Below, piece after piece: positions 9,457-17,762 of a stretch of DNA of 64,000 nucleotides. Each line of letters starts with the position of its first letter. Position 1 is the stretch's first letter. Below the pieces are notes generated by a model. The model was not told where the DNA came from. It made no database searches and was given only the letters and a program-made list of their open reading frames with translations. This DNA comes from an uncultured Dorea sp. Its GTDB lineage: Bacteria > Bacillota > Clostridia > Lachnospirales > Lachnospiraceae. The DNA lies in assembly GCA_910577685.1 (NCBI GenBank), contig CAJTOH010000020.1, forward strand, positions 5,610 through 69,609, written 5' to 3'. A program made the translations under genes and the position numbers.

Positions 9457-9726
9457 CTAACGCACCCTAAAAGATCTCTCCTCCTCCACCGGAATCTCTT
9501 CATCATCAATCCAGTCAATCGATATATACATCCCGCGGTTCAGCCCTTCCATTAATTTGTGGATCATGGCCTCCCGCCCCTGCACTTCCATCCGCACAGT
9601 ACCGTCATATTCATTCCTGACCCATCCGGTCAGCCCAAGGGAGCCTGCCAGATGCTTCGCAGTATAACGGAACCCTACGCCCTGCACCCTTCCGTGGAAA
9701 ACCAGCCGCTTTCGTATCTCTGCCAT
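9457..9726 (-). CDS. acyP: Acylphosphatase
   Basis: 89 aa, small cytosolic enzyme hydrolysing acyl phosphates. The phosphate-binding loop VFHGRVQGVGFRYTAK (catalytic Arg in GFR) and the substrate Asn in GWVRNEYDGTVRMEVQG are both present, and the length is exactly that of the family. It is a single-gene unit. The neighbouring glycyl radical enzyme shows no functional connection. Confidence 0.95.
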   Translation of the reverse strand: MAEIRKRLVFHGRVQGVGFRYTAKHLAGSLGLTGWVRNEYDGTVRMEVQGREAMIHKLMEGLNRGMYISIDWIDDEEIPVEEERSFRVR

Positions 9727-9804
9727 ATCATCACCATAATTTGTTTTATATTTCTTATATCATAATAATTGTTTTTTGCCAGAAAAGCAAGAAAAAGCTC
9801 ATAA

Positions 9805-9840
9805 TAAAGGGATGAGGAAATCCTGCTCCTCATCCCTTAA
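9805..9840 (-). terminator. Terminator of the glycyl radical enzyme operon
   Basis: Arms AAGGGATGAGGA (9807-9818) and TCCTCATCCCTT (9827-9838) form a 12-bp stem just past the glycyl radical enzyme stop. A T-rich stretch follows on the minus strand. Confidence 0.75.
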
Positions 9841-9856
9841 ACACGTATGCCGCCGT

Positions 9857-12238
9857 TTAATTAAAATTCTGCTCCGTCCTCTCAATAATCTCATCCTGAA
9901 GCGGTTTGCTCAGATTGCGGAAGAAATCGCTGTATCCCGCCACACGTACAATCAAATCTTTGTACTCCTCCGGATTTTTCTGCGCGTCAATCAACGTCTG
10001 CCGGTCAATCACATTAAACTGGATATGATGTCCGTCCATGGAGAAATAAGACCGAATCAGACTCGCCATATTGTCAAGCCCTTCTTCCCCTGCCACAACA
10101 TCCGGCGTAAACTTCTGGTTCAGCAGCGTTCCCGCCGTCGCAAGGTGATCCATCTTCGCACAGGACTTGATTACCGCCGTCGGTCCGTTAGTATCCGCAG
10201 ATTTCTCAGGGGAAATCCCCTCGGAAACCGGCTTATGAGCTTTTCTTCCGTTCGGAGTCGCAAGAATCACGTCTCCAAAGTACACATGACAGGTAGTCGG
10301 CAGCATATCCACCCCATACTTTCCGCCCTTCATATTCGGACGTCCTGTAATAGAGCTTCTGTAAAGCTCAAACACCTCCTGCATGATATCGTCTGCATAA
10401 TCATCGTCGTTGCCGTATTTCGGAGTCTTGTCATGAACCATACGGTAAATTGCATCGTAGCCTTCATAATCATGCTCCATCGCCTCAATCAGCTCTTCCA
10501 TAGTGAAGTTCTGCTTGTCAAACACATTATATTTCACAGCCGCCAGACAATCGGTGACCGTACCGATACCTACACCCTGAATATAGTTGGTATTGTATCT
10601 TGCGCCGCCCGCATTGTAGTCCTTTGCATTAGAAATACAGTCGTTGGTCACAACAGAAAGACAGGGAGCCGGCATCTCCTGCGCATACAACTGCTCAATC
10701 ACATTATTGCCGCGAATCTTGATGTCAACGATATGGGCAAGCTGCTTCTTAAATGCCTCCCACAGCTCCTCATAGGTCTTAAAGTCTTTCGCATATCCAA
10801 GTTTCAGCCCGATCTGCTTCCCTGAATACTGGTCGAATCCATTAAACAGCGTCAACTGGAACACCTTGGGGATATTCAGATATCCTGTCAGGATATAGGC
10901 CTCGCTGCCCCACGCGCCTGTCTCCACACATCCGGAAGAGCCTCCGCGCCTTGCGTCCTCAAGATTCTTTCCTGCGTTAATCAGCTCCATAATCTGAGCT
11001 TCCGTATTATAAAATGCAGGCTGTCCCCATCCTCTCCTGGAAACCTCGCAGGCTCTCTTTAAAAATTTCGCCGGAGTTTTCTTGCTGATGGTCACGTTCG
11101 AGTTCGGCTGAACCAACTTCATCTCATCCATGCAGTCCAAAATCAAATAACTTACATTGTTCACGCCGTTGCGTCCATCCGGTGTCACTCCGCCTGTGTT
11201 GATATTTGCAAAATCCGTATAGGTCGCGCTTTCCTTCAAAGTAATGCCAACCTTCACCGGCGCAGGCTGATTATAGAACTTCACCCACAGGCACTCTAAG
11301 AGCTCCAGCGCCCTCTCGTCATCCAAAATACCAGCCTCCACATCTTTCTCATAATATGGATTCAAATGCTGGTCAAGCCTTCCGGGGCTGAATGCATCCC
11401 ATGGATTCAGCTCAGTGGTTACGGCAAGATGAGTGAACCAATACAATTGGATTGCCTGCCAATACGTCTGCGGCTTGTGTGCGGGAACTACCTCAAGGTT
11501 GGCCGCAATCTCAAGAAGCTCTTTCTTCCTTGTCTCATCCGCCTCTTTTTCCGCCATCTCAAGGGCAAGTTTATGGTAACGCTTGCCAAGGATAATCACC
11601 GCGTCGCAGGAAATATCCATGGCCTTTAACTCTTCACATTTATTTACCGCCTCCGGGTCGTTGATGTAATCCAGCGCCTCCATGGTCTGGCGGATCTTCT
11701 CTTTGTAGTCCAGATAACCCGTGGTAAATACCTGCTCTCCGCCGCAGGTATGTCCCGGCCCTCTCTGCTCCATGAACTCGGTAAACATGCCTGCGCTGTA
11801 ACATTCATGCCATTCGGGGGTCATTCTCGCAAGAATCTTTTCCCGCATACTTCTTCCCGTCCAGTAGGGGATGATTTCCTCCGCCTGCAGCTTCCGGTCT
11901 TCCTCCGTGGTGTGGAAGGAAACCAGTTCACGCTCGCTCATCACCACCATATCCTCTACGCTGTGGCAGCACAGCTCAGGGAAAGTCGGGGATGCCTGAG
12001 GATCTCTTCCTTTCTCGCCAATAATCAGTTCGCCGTCGCCTAAGTACAGCGTCTTCTTAGAAAAATACTCCTTAAGAACCATTGCACGCATGACAGGAAT
12101 GGAATATTTCCCGTCGTTTTCTTTGTAAAAATCCGTCTCGATTTTCGCTCTCTCAAGGTCAATGTGAACCGGTGTCGTCACACTGAGTTCTCTGAGCTTT
12201 TGGATTCTTTCATTCATACCACGCTTTGCCATGTCCAT
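9857..12238 (-). CDS. hypD: Glycyl radical enzyme, trans-4-hydroxy-L-proline dehydratase-like
   Basis: 793 aa from the ATG at 12238; MAKRG at 12232 is an equally good start (GGAGG at 10 bases). The C-terminal glycyl-radical motif RVAGYSDFF places the radical on Gly768, and the thiyl Cys437 is in SSGCVETGAWG with Glu439 two residues on. His163 (RGPGHT), Asp281 (NPWDAFSPGRLD), Phe155 and Thr648 sit a constant three residues after the positions I recall as catalytic or substrate-binding in Clostridioides HypD. This strongly favours hydroxyproline dehydratase (product pyrroline-5-carboxylate) over PFL or diol dehydratases. No P5C reductase gene is adjacent, so substrate still needs proof. Its activase stop touches this start. 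Confidence 0.82.
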   Translation of the reverse strand: MDMAKRGMNERIQKLRELSVTTPVHIDLERAKIETDFYKENDGKYSIPVMRAMVLKEYFSKKTLYLGDGELIIGEKGRDPQASPTFPELCCHSVEDMVVMSERELVSFHTTEEDRKLQAEEIIPYWTGRSMREKILARMTPEWHECYSAGMFTEFMEQRGPGHTCGGEQVFTTGYLDYKEKIRQTMEALDYINDPEAVNKCEELKAMDISCDAVIILGKRYHKLALEMAEKEADETRKKELLEIAANLEVVPAHKPQTYWQAIQLYWFTHLAVTTELNPWDAFSPGRLDQHLNPYYEKDVEAGILDDERALELLECLWVKFYNQPAPVKVGITLKESATYTDFANINTGGVTPDGRNGVNNVSYLILDCMDEMKLVQPNSNVTISKKTPAKFLKRACEVSRRGWGQPAFYNTEAQIMELINAGKNLEDARRGGSSGCVETGAWGSEAYILTGYLNIPKVFQLTLFNGFDQYSGKQIGLKLGYAKDFKTYEELWEAFKKQLAHIVDIKIRGNNVIEQLYAQEMPAPCLSVVTNDCISNAKDYNAGGARYNTNYIQGVGIGTVTDCLAAVKYNVFDKQNFTMEELIEAMEHDYEGYDAIYRMVHDKTPKYGNDDDYADDIMQEVFELYRSSITGRPNMKGGKYGVDMLPTTCHVYFGDVILATPNGRKAHKPVSEGISPEKSADTNGPTAVIKSCAKMDHLATAGTLLNQKFTPDVVAGEEGLDNMASLIRSYFSMDGHHIQFNVIDRQTLIDAQKNPEEYKDLIVRVAGYSDFFRNLSKPLQDEIIERTEQNFN

Positions 12239-13147
12239 TTAACCTCCTATTTTTGTGTTCTGGAATCCGGCTTCCTGGAAGAGCCGGACAAACTCTTCCA
12301 TTTCCGCCCGTTCCGGTGCATGTAGATCTGTTCCCTTATATTCCATATCCAGCTTCGGATACTTGCCGCTTCCTGTATCGTGGTAAGGCAGCAGGTTAAT
12401 CTGAGGCGGATGAATATCGTGTTCTTTCAGAAACGCAATGGTTTCTCTCATATTCCTCTCGTTGCCGTTCACTTCTTTCACTACGGGAATCCGTATGTAG
12501 ATTCTTGCCCCGTCTCTGGCAAGACGAATTAGGTTCTCTAGAATCAGCTTGTTGTCCACGCCCATATATTGCTTATGAAGCTCCGAATCCATGACTTTTA
12601 TGTCGTAGAGAAATGTGTCTGTATAGGGGAGGATTGCCTGAAATTTTTCATATGGGACGTATCCGCAGGTGTCGATGGTGAGCGTCACATCCTGTCTCCG
12701 AAGCTCCTTTGCAGCGGCAATAAGATACTCCAAATCCATCGTCATGACCTCTCCGCCGGAAAATGTCACCCCTCCGCCGGAATCCTCATAGAAAATCTGG
12801 TCTTTCATCAGCTCTTTCACAAGCTCTTTCACCGTATACTCACGGCCCACTACCTCGCGGATTCCTGCCGGACAGAAATTCTCACATTTTCCGCATAAGG
12901 TACAGGCCTCACGATTCAGTACAGGTTTTCCTTCCTTCATTGTGATTGCCTGATTTGGACATATCCTTGCGCATGCGCCGCAGCCTGTGCATTTCTCCGG
13001 GTCGCACTCAAGCTCCCTTTCATAACGCTGGGTCTCCGGGTTGTGGCACCACTGGCATTTCAGCGGACATCCCTTGAAAAACACAGACGTCCGGATACCG
13101 TCCCCGTCATGAACCGAAAACTTCTGTATATTTGTAATATTCTTCAT
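12239..13147 (-). CDS. Glycyl-radical enzyme activating protein (radical SAM)
   Basis: 302 aa. The radical SAM motif CPLKCQWC (residues 27-34) comes near the N-terminus. It is followed by a two-cluster ferredoxin insert, CDPEKCTGCGACARICP and CTLCGKCENFCP, typical of activases for non-PFL glycyl radical enzymes. GGGVTFSGGEVM is the SAM-binding GGE motif. It installs the glycyl radical on the partner encoded immediately downstream: the activase TAA is followed directly by the partner ATG, and its last codons contain the partner's GGAGG. Translational coupling is therefore likely. Confidence 0.93.
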   Translation of the reverse strand: MKNITNIQKFSVHDGDGIRTSVFFKGCPLKCQWCHNPETQRYERELECDPEKCTGCGACARICPNQAITMKEGKPVLNREACTLCGKCENFCPAGIREVVGREYTVKELVKELMKDQIFYEDSGGGVTFSGGEVMTMDLEYLIAAAKELRRQDVTLTIDTCGYVPYEKFQAILPYTDTFLYDIKVMDSELHKQYMGVDNKLILENLIRLARDGARIYIRIPVVKEVNGNERNMRETIAFLKEHDIHPPQINLLPYHDTGSGKYPKLDMEYKGTDLHAPERAEMEEFVRLFQEAGFQNTKIGG

Positions 13148-13199
13148 CTCAAATACCTCTCATAAATCACAGTCCGTCTGCCCTGATGCCTACATTTAG

Positions 13200-13219
13200 A
13201 CTATAGTCTATACTATAGT
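13200..13219. promoter_or_regulatory. Double palindromic operator at the activase/hypD promoter
   Basis: Two copies of the self-complementary octamer ACTATAGT (13200-13207 and 13212-13219), four bases apart, lie just after the -10 box where transcription should begin. This position and symmetry suggest a repressor site. The repressor is unknown. Confidence 0.6.
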
Positions 13220-13222
13220 TCA

Positions 13223-13251
13223 AATATATCACCTTGTTACTATTTTGTCAA
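13223..13251 (-). promoter_or_regulatory. Sigma-A promoter of the activase/hypD operon
   Basis: On the minus strand TTGACA (13246-13251) and TATATT (13223-13228) are separated by exactly 17 bases, followed by the double palindrome and about 50 bases of leader before the activase ATG. Confidence 0.8.
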
Positions 13252-13261
13252 TGCCTTCCTA

Positions 13262-13980
13262 TTACCTCTTACCGCTTTTCTCTTTAAAATCCATGCGGTA
13301 AGCCCCTTTATATTTTGACGCCGCATCTGTGATGTTACAGGTCTTACCGTTATAGATTACATTCCGGTTCTTTTGGGCACGGATGACAAGGCGCTCCTCG
13401 CGCTTTAGGAAATGGCGGTAATAGTCATTGGCATCAAATCCATGGTCGAGGGGGCGGATATATTCCGGGCTGAAATTTTCAGAAAGGAACTGCAGGCAGC
13501 ACAGGTTTTTCATGGGTTTTGCTTACCAATCCTTCTTCTGCCGCCGAAAATACTTTCTCATAGACTGGAAGGGACATCTTTCCGGACTCGGACGGCACGG
13601 CGGCTTCGATAGTCAGGTAGCCCTGTATGTTCTTGCCAGTACTCCCATCACACATTTCAGAGAGGCTTCAAACTTTCTGCTTGCCGACTTTGTAATATCT
13701 GAGTTGTCAATGACGATCACAGCATAATCTTCTTTGACATGCTGTTTTGCAAGGGAAAGATAATCCTGCATCACAACCTGTTTTGCAGCAAAAGCATTTA
13801 AGTTTCCGGAGAGCCGATTAATGGTCTTTTCCAGCGTAATGCTCTCTTTCAGGGAGCGATTTCGCTCAGATGCAGTTTGTTTCCGGAGAGTATGCCGTAA
13901 ACCATCTGATGGGCAAACTTCTGTTGTGGGCGTTTTAACTTCCGAGAGATTTTTACGGAAAACTTTCCATAATTCACCAT
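13262..13980 (-). pseudogene. Degraded IS transposase (DDE type, IS4-like) with frameshifts
   Basis: Reading the minus strand from the ATG at 13980 gives MVNYGKFSVKISRKLKRPQQ, then the frame changes several times. Recoverable pieces are SLKESITLEKTINRLSGNLN, a catalytic-looking VIVIDNSDITKSASRKFEA, GYLTIEAAVPSESGKMSLPVYEKVFSAA and HFLKREERLVIRAQKNRNVIY. The pieces are collinear and overlap at frame changes near 13.84, 13.65 and 13.5 kb, so this is one gene broken by small indels. The C-terminal part of the catalytic domain is absent. The pattern resembles IS4-type transposases, but the family is an impression. It marks the left end of an AT-rich accessory stretch. Confidence 0.75.
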
Positions 13981-14096
13981 CCCAATCAAATTACATCCAA
14001 AATAGCAGGAAATTATCCATTTACATCCCCACGAAAATTACCAAAGTAGTTGAACAAAATTCAAGATATTATCACATACCTCTTAATTCGGAGAAT

Positions 14097-14140
14097 AAAA
14101 AAAGTGCAAAGACTTTAATAATTCAATAAAGACTTTACAC
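14097..14140 (-). terminator. Terminator of the small helical-protein gene
   Basis: Minus-strand stem GTGTAAAG/CTTTGCAC (one wobble pair) with a run of seven T after it. One arm lies inside the 17-bp inverted repeat that flanks the gene. Confidence 0.65.
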
Positions 14141-14141
14141 C
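14125..14141 (+). repeat. 17-bp inverted repeat, left copy
   Basis: AATAAAGACTTTACACC is the exact reverse complement of 14406-14422. Together the two copies bracket a 298-bp cassette carrying one small gene. The copy also contributes to the gene's terminator. Confidence 0.8.
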
Positions 14142-14153
14142 TTGGTTTATAGG

Positions 14154-14339
14154 TTACTTATTTAAATTGTCTATTAATGGCGGTTTCTGGTAAAGTTTAC
14201 GCTCTATCTGTTTACGCTTTTTAGCTATTGCTTTAAGCGTCTCCTCCGCCTTTTCTTTTTCTGCAATCTCTTCCAAATCTTCTAATATAGATATCTGATC
14301 GAAAAGATAGCAATTCAATTCCTTTTCATTTGTCGGCAT
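14154..14339 (-). CDS. Small charged helical protein, unknown function
   Basis: 61 aa from the ATG at 14337-14339 (a GTG four codons upstream is also possible). The sequence is rich in Glu, Lys and Leu and predicted almost entirely helical (ISILEDLEEIAEKEKAEETL, AIAKKRKQIERKLYQ). There is no signal peptide or known domain. It has a very good promoter (TTTACA-17-TATAAT) and its own terminator, so it is likely expressed. It could be a small regulatory or antitoxin-like protein, but nothing in the sequence proves this. The gene and its controls sit between two 17-bp inverted repeats next to a dead transposase. Confidence 0.6.
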   Translation of the reverse strand: MPTNEKELNCYLFDQISILEDLEEIAEKEKAEETLKAIAKKRKQIERKLYQKPPLIDNLNK

Positions 14340-14384
14340 TCCCTTCACCACCTTTTTATAAATGTCGTTTACTTTGGTACTTTT

Positions 14385-14413
14385 ATTATATCAATAGATG
14401 ATTGTGGTGTAAA
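14385..14413 (-). promoter_or_regulatory. Promoter of the small helical-protein gene
   Basis: Minus-strand TTTACA (14408-14413), 17-base spacer, TATAAT (14385-14390). The -35 box is part of the right-hand 17-bp inverted repeat. Confidence 0.7.
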
Positions 14414-14422
14414 GTCTTTATT
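14406..14422 (-). repeat. 17-bp inverted repeat, right copy
   Basis: GGTGTAAAGTCTTTATT is the exact reverse complement of 14125-14141. No clear target-site duplication is visible outside the pair. Confidence 0.8.
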
Positions 14423-14500
14423 CGATTTGAGTTTCCCTATTTTTAGAATACAAATATATGGAAGAAATTCTTCCTTGAGTAGCTACTTTAAAATAAGCGC

Positions 14501-15007
14501 TTATAAATATAAATCTGATATTCTTCTAAATGAATCCCGTTGGAAATCATATACTGTAATCCGATTCCTTTCAAAATCTACAATCCAATATTCCCTAACT
14601 CCTGCTGTACTATATTTAAGCATCTTCTTATAATAATCCATCTGCTTACTGCCAGGAGACACAAACTCAATAATCCAATCTGTCGCACCATGGCATCCCT
14701 TTTCATCCAGCTTTGAAGGATCGCTAATAACCGAAATGTCGGGTCCTACATAATTGACATCATCATTATTCAAGAATACAGCAAATGGGGCGGCATAAAC
14801 CTCACATTCTCCATTATTTGACTCAATATAATTTACTATCGTCCTTGATGAAAAACCATTGAATTTTTGATGTGTTCTACTTAGCGGCGTAAGATAATAA
14901 ATCTGTCCGTCAATCAGTTCTGCCCTCTCACCTTCTGGCAGAGCATATACATCATCTATTATATAAGTTTCTTTATAAGTCTCTTTTTTCTTACTATGTT
15001 CATGCAT
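14501..15007 (-). CDS. Uma2 family (DUF820) endonuclease-like protein
   Basis: 168 aa. The family has a PD-(D/E)XK-like fold and is common in accessory DNA; its true role is unknown. Visible signatures are the N-terminal LPEGERAELIDGQIYYL, the metal-site motif VGPDISVIS, and the later WIIEFVSPGSKQMDYYKKMLKYSTAGVREYWIVD, which contains the conserved E-hydrophobic-SPG and K..Y..GV.EYW pattern. GAGG precedes the ATG. It lies in AT-rich DNA beside decayed acetyltransferase genes and starts six bases after the end of the GNAT pseudogene. Confidence 0.85.
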   Translation of the reverse strand: MHEHSKKKETYKETYIIDDVYALPEGERAELIDGQIYYLTPLSRTHQKFNGFSSRTIVNYIESNNGECEVYAAPFAVFLNNDDVNYVGPDISVISDPSKLDEKGCHGATDWIIEFVSPGSKQMDYYKKMLKYSTAGVREYWIVDFERNRITVYDFQRDSFRRISDLYL

Positions 15008-15013
15008 TGTACC

Positions 15014-15445
15014 TCATTTTGATATAAAATTAGTTTCTCCAGATTTCTCAAATCCCAATCTTTCGTATAAAGCTCCAACTGGATTTTGTTTAAAATATTG
15101 TATTTCTATATCAGTATCGTTATATTTTTCTAATATATCTTTTAATATCTTAGTTCCAATTCCTTTACCTTGATATTCAGAAACAATGCATATATTTCCT
15201 ACTTCGTAATTACTATTTTCTAACATTTATCCATTATAAAAACCTATATCCTTATTATCATATTGTATTACATAAGCATTTTCTCTTACTTGATTTATAA
15301 AATTTTTAAAATATTTTTGTTGGTCTTCTTCTATCCATGTTCCCCAACATTCTTCTACATATTTTTTATATGCATTCTTTTTTACTTGATAAACAAAGTT
15401 ATAATCATTATTAGTATATTTTCTTAATGTAATATGTTCAATCAT
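15014..15445 (-). pseudogene. GNAT acetyltransferase with an in-frame stop
   Basis: From the ATG at 15445 the frame reads MIEHITLRKYTNNDYNFVYQ and runs to a TAA at 15227-15229. It then continues in the same frame into MLENSNYEVGNICIVSEYQGKGIGTKILKDILE and ends GALYERLGFEKSGETNF. SEYQGKGIGTKIL is the acetyl-CoA loop of GNAT enzymes, so the stop splits one domain in two. A single G-to-T change would turn GAA (Glu) into TAA. An active split enzyme is unlikely because the cut falls inside the central sheet. Confidence 0.8.
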
Positions 15446-15893
15446 CGGCTCATAGATGGCTGAATTATTATTTATACTTTCATTTACATTTATTTCATAA
15501 TCTTTAACTATGCAATGAGCATTTTCGTCATCAAAAAACTCTCTCACATTTATGCCACCTAAAGCTTCCATGTTTTCCATGAGGCAGGATTACATTTGTC
15601 TGCATCCATTAAAACTTTATCAATTCCATTTTCTTGCAATCTTTTAATCCTAGATATAAGTTTATTTTATTATAACCTTTTCCTCTTTCAGTAGGTCGTA
15701 TGCTATAACCGATATGTCCTCCATATTTCTTTAATTTTTCATTTAATGACAATCTTATATTTATCATACCTATAATTTTATTATCACTACATCTAATTAA
15801 AAAGTATGTTCTTGCAGGTACTTTTTCTTCGTTTGCTATTCTAGAAGAATCCTCTTGGAATTTCAAAATAAAATTTTTCCATTGTTTATCTCC
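15446..15893 (-). pseudogene. GNAT acetyltransferase with two frameshifts and missing N-terminus
   Basis: Collinear pieces on the minus strand are QWKNFILKFQEDSSRIANEE, then KVPARTYFLIRCSDNKIIGM and GYSIRPTERGKGYNKINLYL. The frame shifts to RLQENGIDKVLMDADKCNPA, and shifts again to MEALGGINVREFFDDENAHC. GYSIRPTERGKGY is the acetyl-CoA binding loop. The N-terminal end meets a stop codon at 15894-15896. The last piece runs without a stop into the next GNAT gene, so the two may once have been a tandem or a fusion. The DNA is markedly more AT-rich than the flanking operons. Confidence 0.75.
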
Positions 15894-16135
15894 TCATTGA
15901 GATTTTTTCTCTCAAATATTTATTTACGACTATATTATACAATAAAATAAACAAAATAATATAACCTAGATAATATTTATATTTTAAAATATCTCAATTT
16001 GTAAAATTTAAACATATCAAGGCTCTTTACAAAGTAGTAAATTAGTAGTAAATCAAATTAATAATTGCCTTAAAATAAGGAATTTTTATAGTTAATTAAT
16101 TTTTCGACCTTAAAAATTTTATCCTTTTACAAATA
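15894..16135. other. AT-rich intergenic stretch
   Basis: About 240 bases of strongly AT-rich sequence without an open frame, RNA gene or clear repeat that I can see. It is probably the right edge of the acquired, decaying segment that starts with the broken transposase. Confidence 0.5.
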
Positions 16136-16175
16136 AAAAGAACTCTGGCACAAACATACTTGTGTACGCCAGAGT
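16136..16175 (-). terminator. Terminator of the RND/HD/DUF1848 operon
   Basis: Arms ACTCTGGC (16142-16149) and GCCAGAGT (16168-16175), with an inner ACAA/TTGT pairing. The minus strand continues with a T-rich run after the stem. Confidence 0.8.
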
Positions 16176-16204
16176 CATAACCGGAAGTCCAAGAAACCCA
16201 GTAC

Positions 16205-17149
16205 CTAAAATCCTGTAAACATCCCGGGCAAGTCAAACAGCGATATCTGGATATCCCTGCCCGACGCAGACGCCCGTTCCTTAATCACTTCATCGCCCCG
16301 CACATGCCCCACCAAAAGCGGCGAATCCGGGTCGTGCTGCTCATACTTATTCCGGGCATTTTCCTGACTTCCCGTGGCATAGCAATACTTACATCCATGG
16401 ATGCAGGTGTGGTATATACCGACATCCACACTCTCCACACACCGGCACTCTTTACGCTGCCCACCGTCCTTTTTAAGATCCAGACGGTATCCGGTAAGGC
16501 TTCTAATCTTCGCCTTGTCAATACACGCACAATGCCCGATCCCGAAACGCTCAAGATTAATCTTCTCCGCACAGGTATAAAGCGGAAGGTTGTAACTTCG
16601 TGCAATCTTACTAAGCCCGCCGGCCAGCTTAAGGATTTCCTCCTCCGTAAGCTCCCTGAATGGGCTGTCCTTGTAGGCGTCCACGAAACTGATAATACAT
16701 CTGGTAGTTGACTTTGCAAGCCACTTACACATCAGCTCGAACTGCTCCAGATGGTAGGATATGGTATACTTCTCCGTGAGAAGAAGAGGGTCGAACCGCC
16801 AGTCCATGCGCTCCCTCCCCAGCCTTTCGCTCATCATTAAAAACGATGCCATCACATCCGACGTATCCGCCAGATTCACTTCCATATCTTCCTCATAGTC
16901 CGTGATCGTTACCTGAAAATAGTACTCATAACCCATCTCTTCAATCTCATGCAGATAAGGCAGCATAGGCTTTGGATTCTTCGTCCAGAACACAATACAA
17001 TCCACCGTCTCAGGAGACAGAAAAATCCTTTTTATCTTTTTGCGGTTGTATGGATTCGGAACCAACACTTCCCCAGCCCTCAGACGGTTCACAAACCACT
17101 CCGGATACAATGCCGGAATATCCGTTCTTCTGCTTGCACTGATTATCAT
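16205..17149 (-). CDS. DUF1848 family protein, radical SAM-like
   Basis: 314 aa, start MIISASRRTDIPALYPEWFV, which is the typical opening of DUF1848. The family has a TIM-barrel-like body (CIVFWTKNPKPMLPYL, YYFQVTITDY). A C-terminal Cys cluster, VGIYHTCIHGCKYCYA, with CxxxCxxC spacing resembles a radical SAM Fe-S site but at the wrong end of the protein. The biochemical role is not known. It is the last gene of a three-gene unit behind the RND pump and HD hydrolase, 48 bases after the latter, and is followed by a terminator. Confidence 0.85.
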   Translation of the reverse strand: MIISASRRTDIPALYPEWFVNRLRAGEVLVPNPYNRKKIKRIFLSPETVDCIVFWTKNPKPMLPYLHEIEEMGYEYYFQVTITDYEEDMEVNLADTSDVMASFLMMSERLGRERMDWRFDPLLLTEKYTISYHLEQFELMCKWLAKSTTRCIISFVDAYKDSPFRELTEEEILKLAGGLSKIARSYNLPLYTCAEKINLERFGIGHCACIDKAKIRSLTGYRLDLKKDGGQRKECRCVESVDVGIYHTCIHGCKYCYATGSQENARNKYEQHDPDSPLLVGHVRGDEVIKERASASGRDIQISLFDLPGMFTGF

Positions 17150-17197
17150 GTCACATCCGTCCTTCTCACTAAACTTCCAACCCCGCACCATAAAATT

Positions 17198-17749
17198 CTA
17201 CACAGGCGTAAAATCACCAAAATTCTTCTCGATGAGCCTGCAGTACTCTTCAAACGGTTTCGCCCCTCCAAACGGTATCTGCAAGGCGTCCCGAACTCCC
17301 TTGTAGTACCATCCGATGATATACTTGTCCTTCATGCGGAATCTGTTCCAGAGTTCTTCCCCCAAAACAGGATAATCTCTGTCAATATCCCTGATATTCG
17401 ACAGCTTATCCGCAAGCCCGATCATCTGCACATCCCTGGGCGCATTCCGCAGGTGCTCAATCGTACTGAGCTTCCTGTCCATCCAGGACTTCGATTTATC
17501 CTCGCTCTCCTGAGCGACGATTCTCGCCACCCTCTCCGAAAACTCCTGCGCCAGTATCCTCTGTGTCACCCCTTCACAGTCTTCAATCGTGTCGTGCAGC
17601 ACAGCCGCACTGATTACCTCCTCATCTTTCGTCATCGTCGAAACAATATCCTTCACCTCTACCGGATGAACGATATAAGGACGCTTCGTCCCCTTCCTAA
17701 ACTGCCCTTCGTGTGCCTTAAATGCGAATTCGACTGCTCTGTCAATCAT
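17198..17749 (-). CDS. HD-domain (p)ppGpp hydrolase-like protein
   Basis: 183 aa, start MIDRAVEFAFKAHEGQFRKG with GAGG seven bases upstream. It has the hydrolase half of RelA/SpoT proteins only: KRPYIVHPVEV, AAVLHDTIEDCEGV (HD metal site) and ADKLSNIRDI. No synthetase or ACT/TGS domain follows. Small proteins of this type may hydrolyse (p)ppGpp or related nucleotides (MESH1-like). It begins 13 bases after the RND pump gene, so co-transcription is expected. Confidence 0.85.
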   Translation of the reverse strand: MIDRAVEFAFKAHEGQFRKGTKRPYIVHPVEVKDIVSTMTKDEEVISAAVLHDTIEDCEGVTQRILAQEFSERVARIVAQESEDKSKSWMDRKLSTIEHLRNAPRDVQMIGLADKLSNIRDIDRDYPVLGEELWNRFRMKDKYIIGWYYKGVRDALQIPFGGAKPFEEYCRLIEKNFGDFTPV

Positions 17750-17762
17750 ACTCTTACCTCTC

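Noticed and set aside
9776..10825. Long plus-strand reading frame opposite the glycyl radical enzyme
   Set aside because: It is antisense to a fully conserved enzyme, has no family resemblance and no convincing start.
15227..15229. The TAA in the GNAT gene as a recoded codon
   Set aside because: TAA recoding is not expected here, no special hairpin follows, and the neighbouring GNAT gene is also decayed; a nonsense mutation is simpler.
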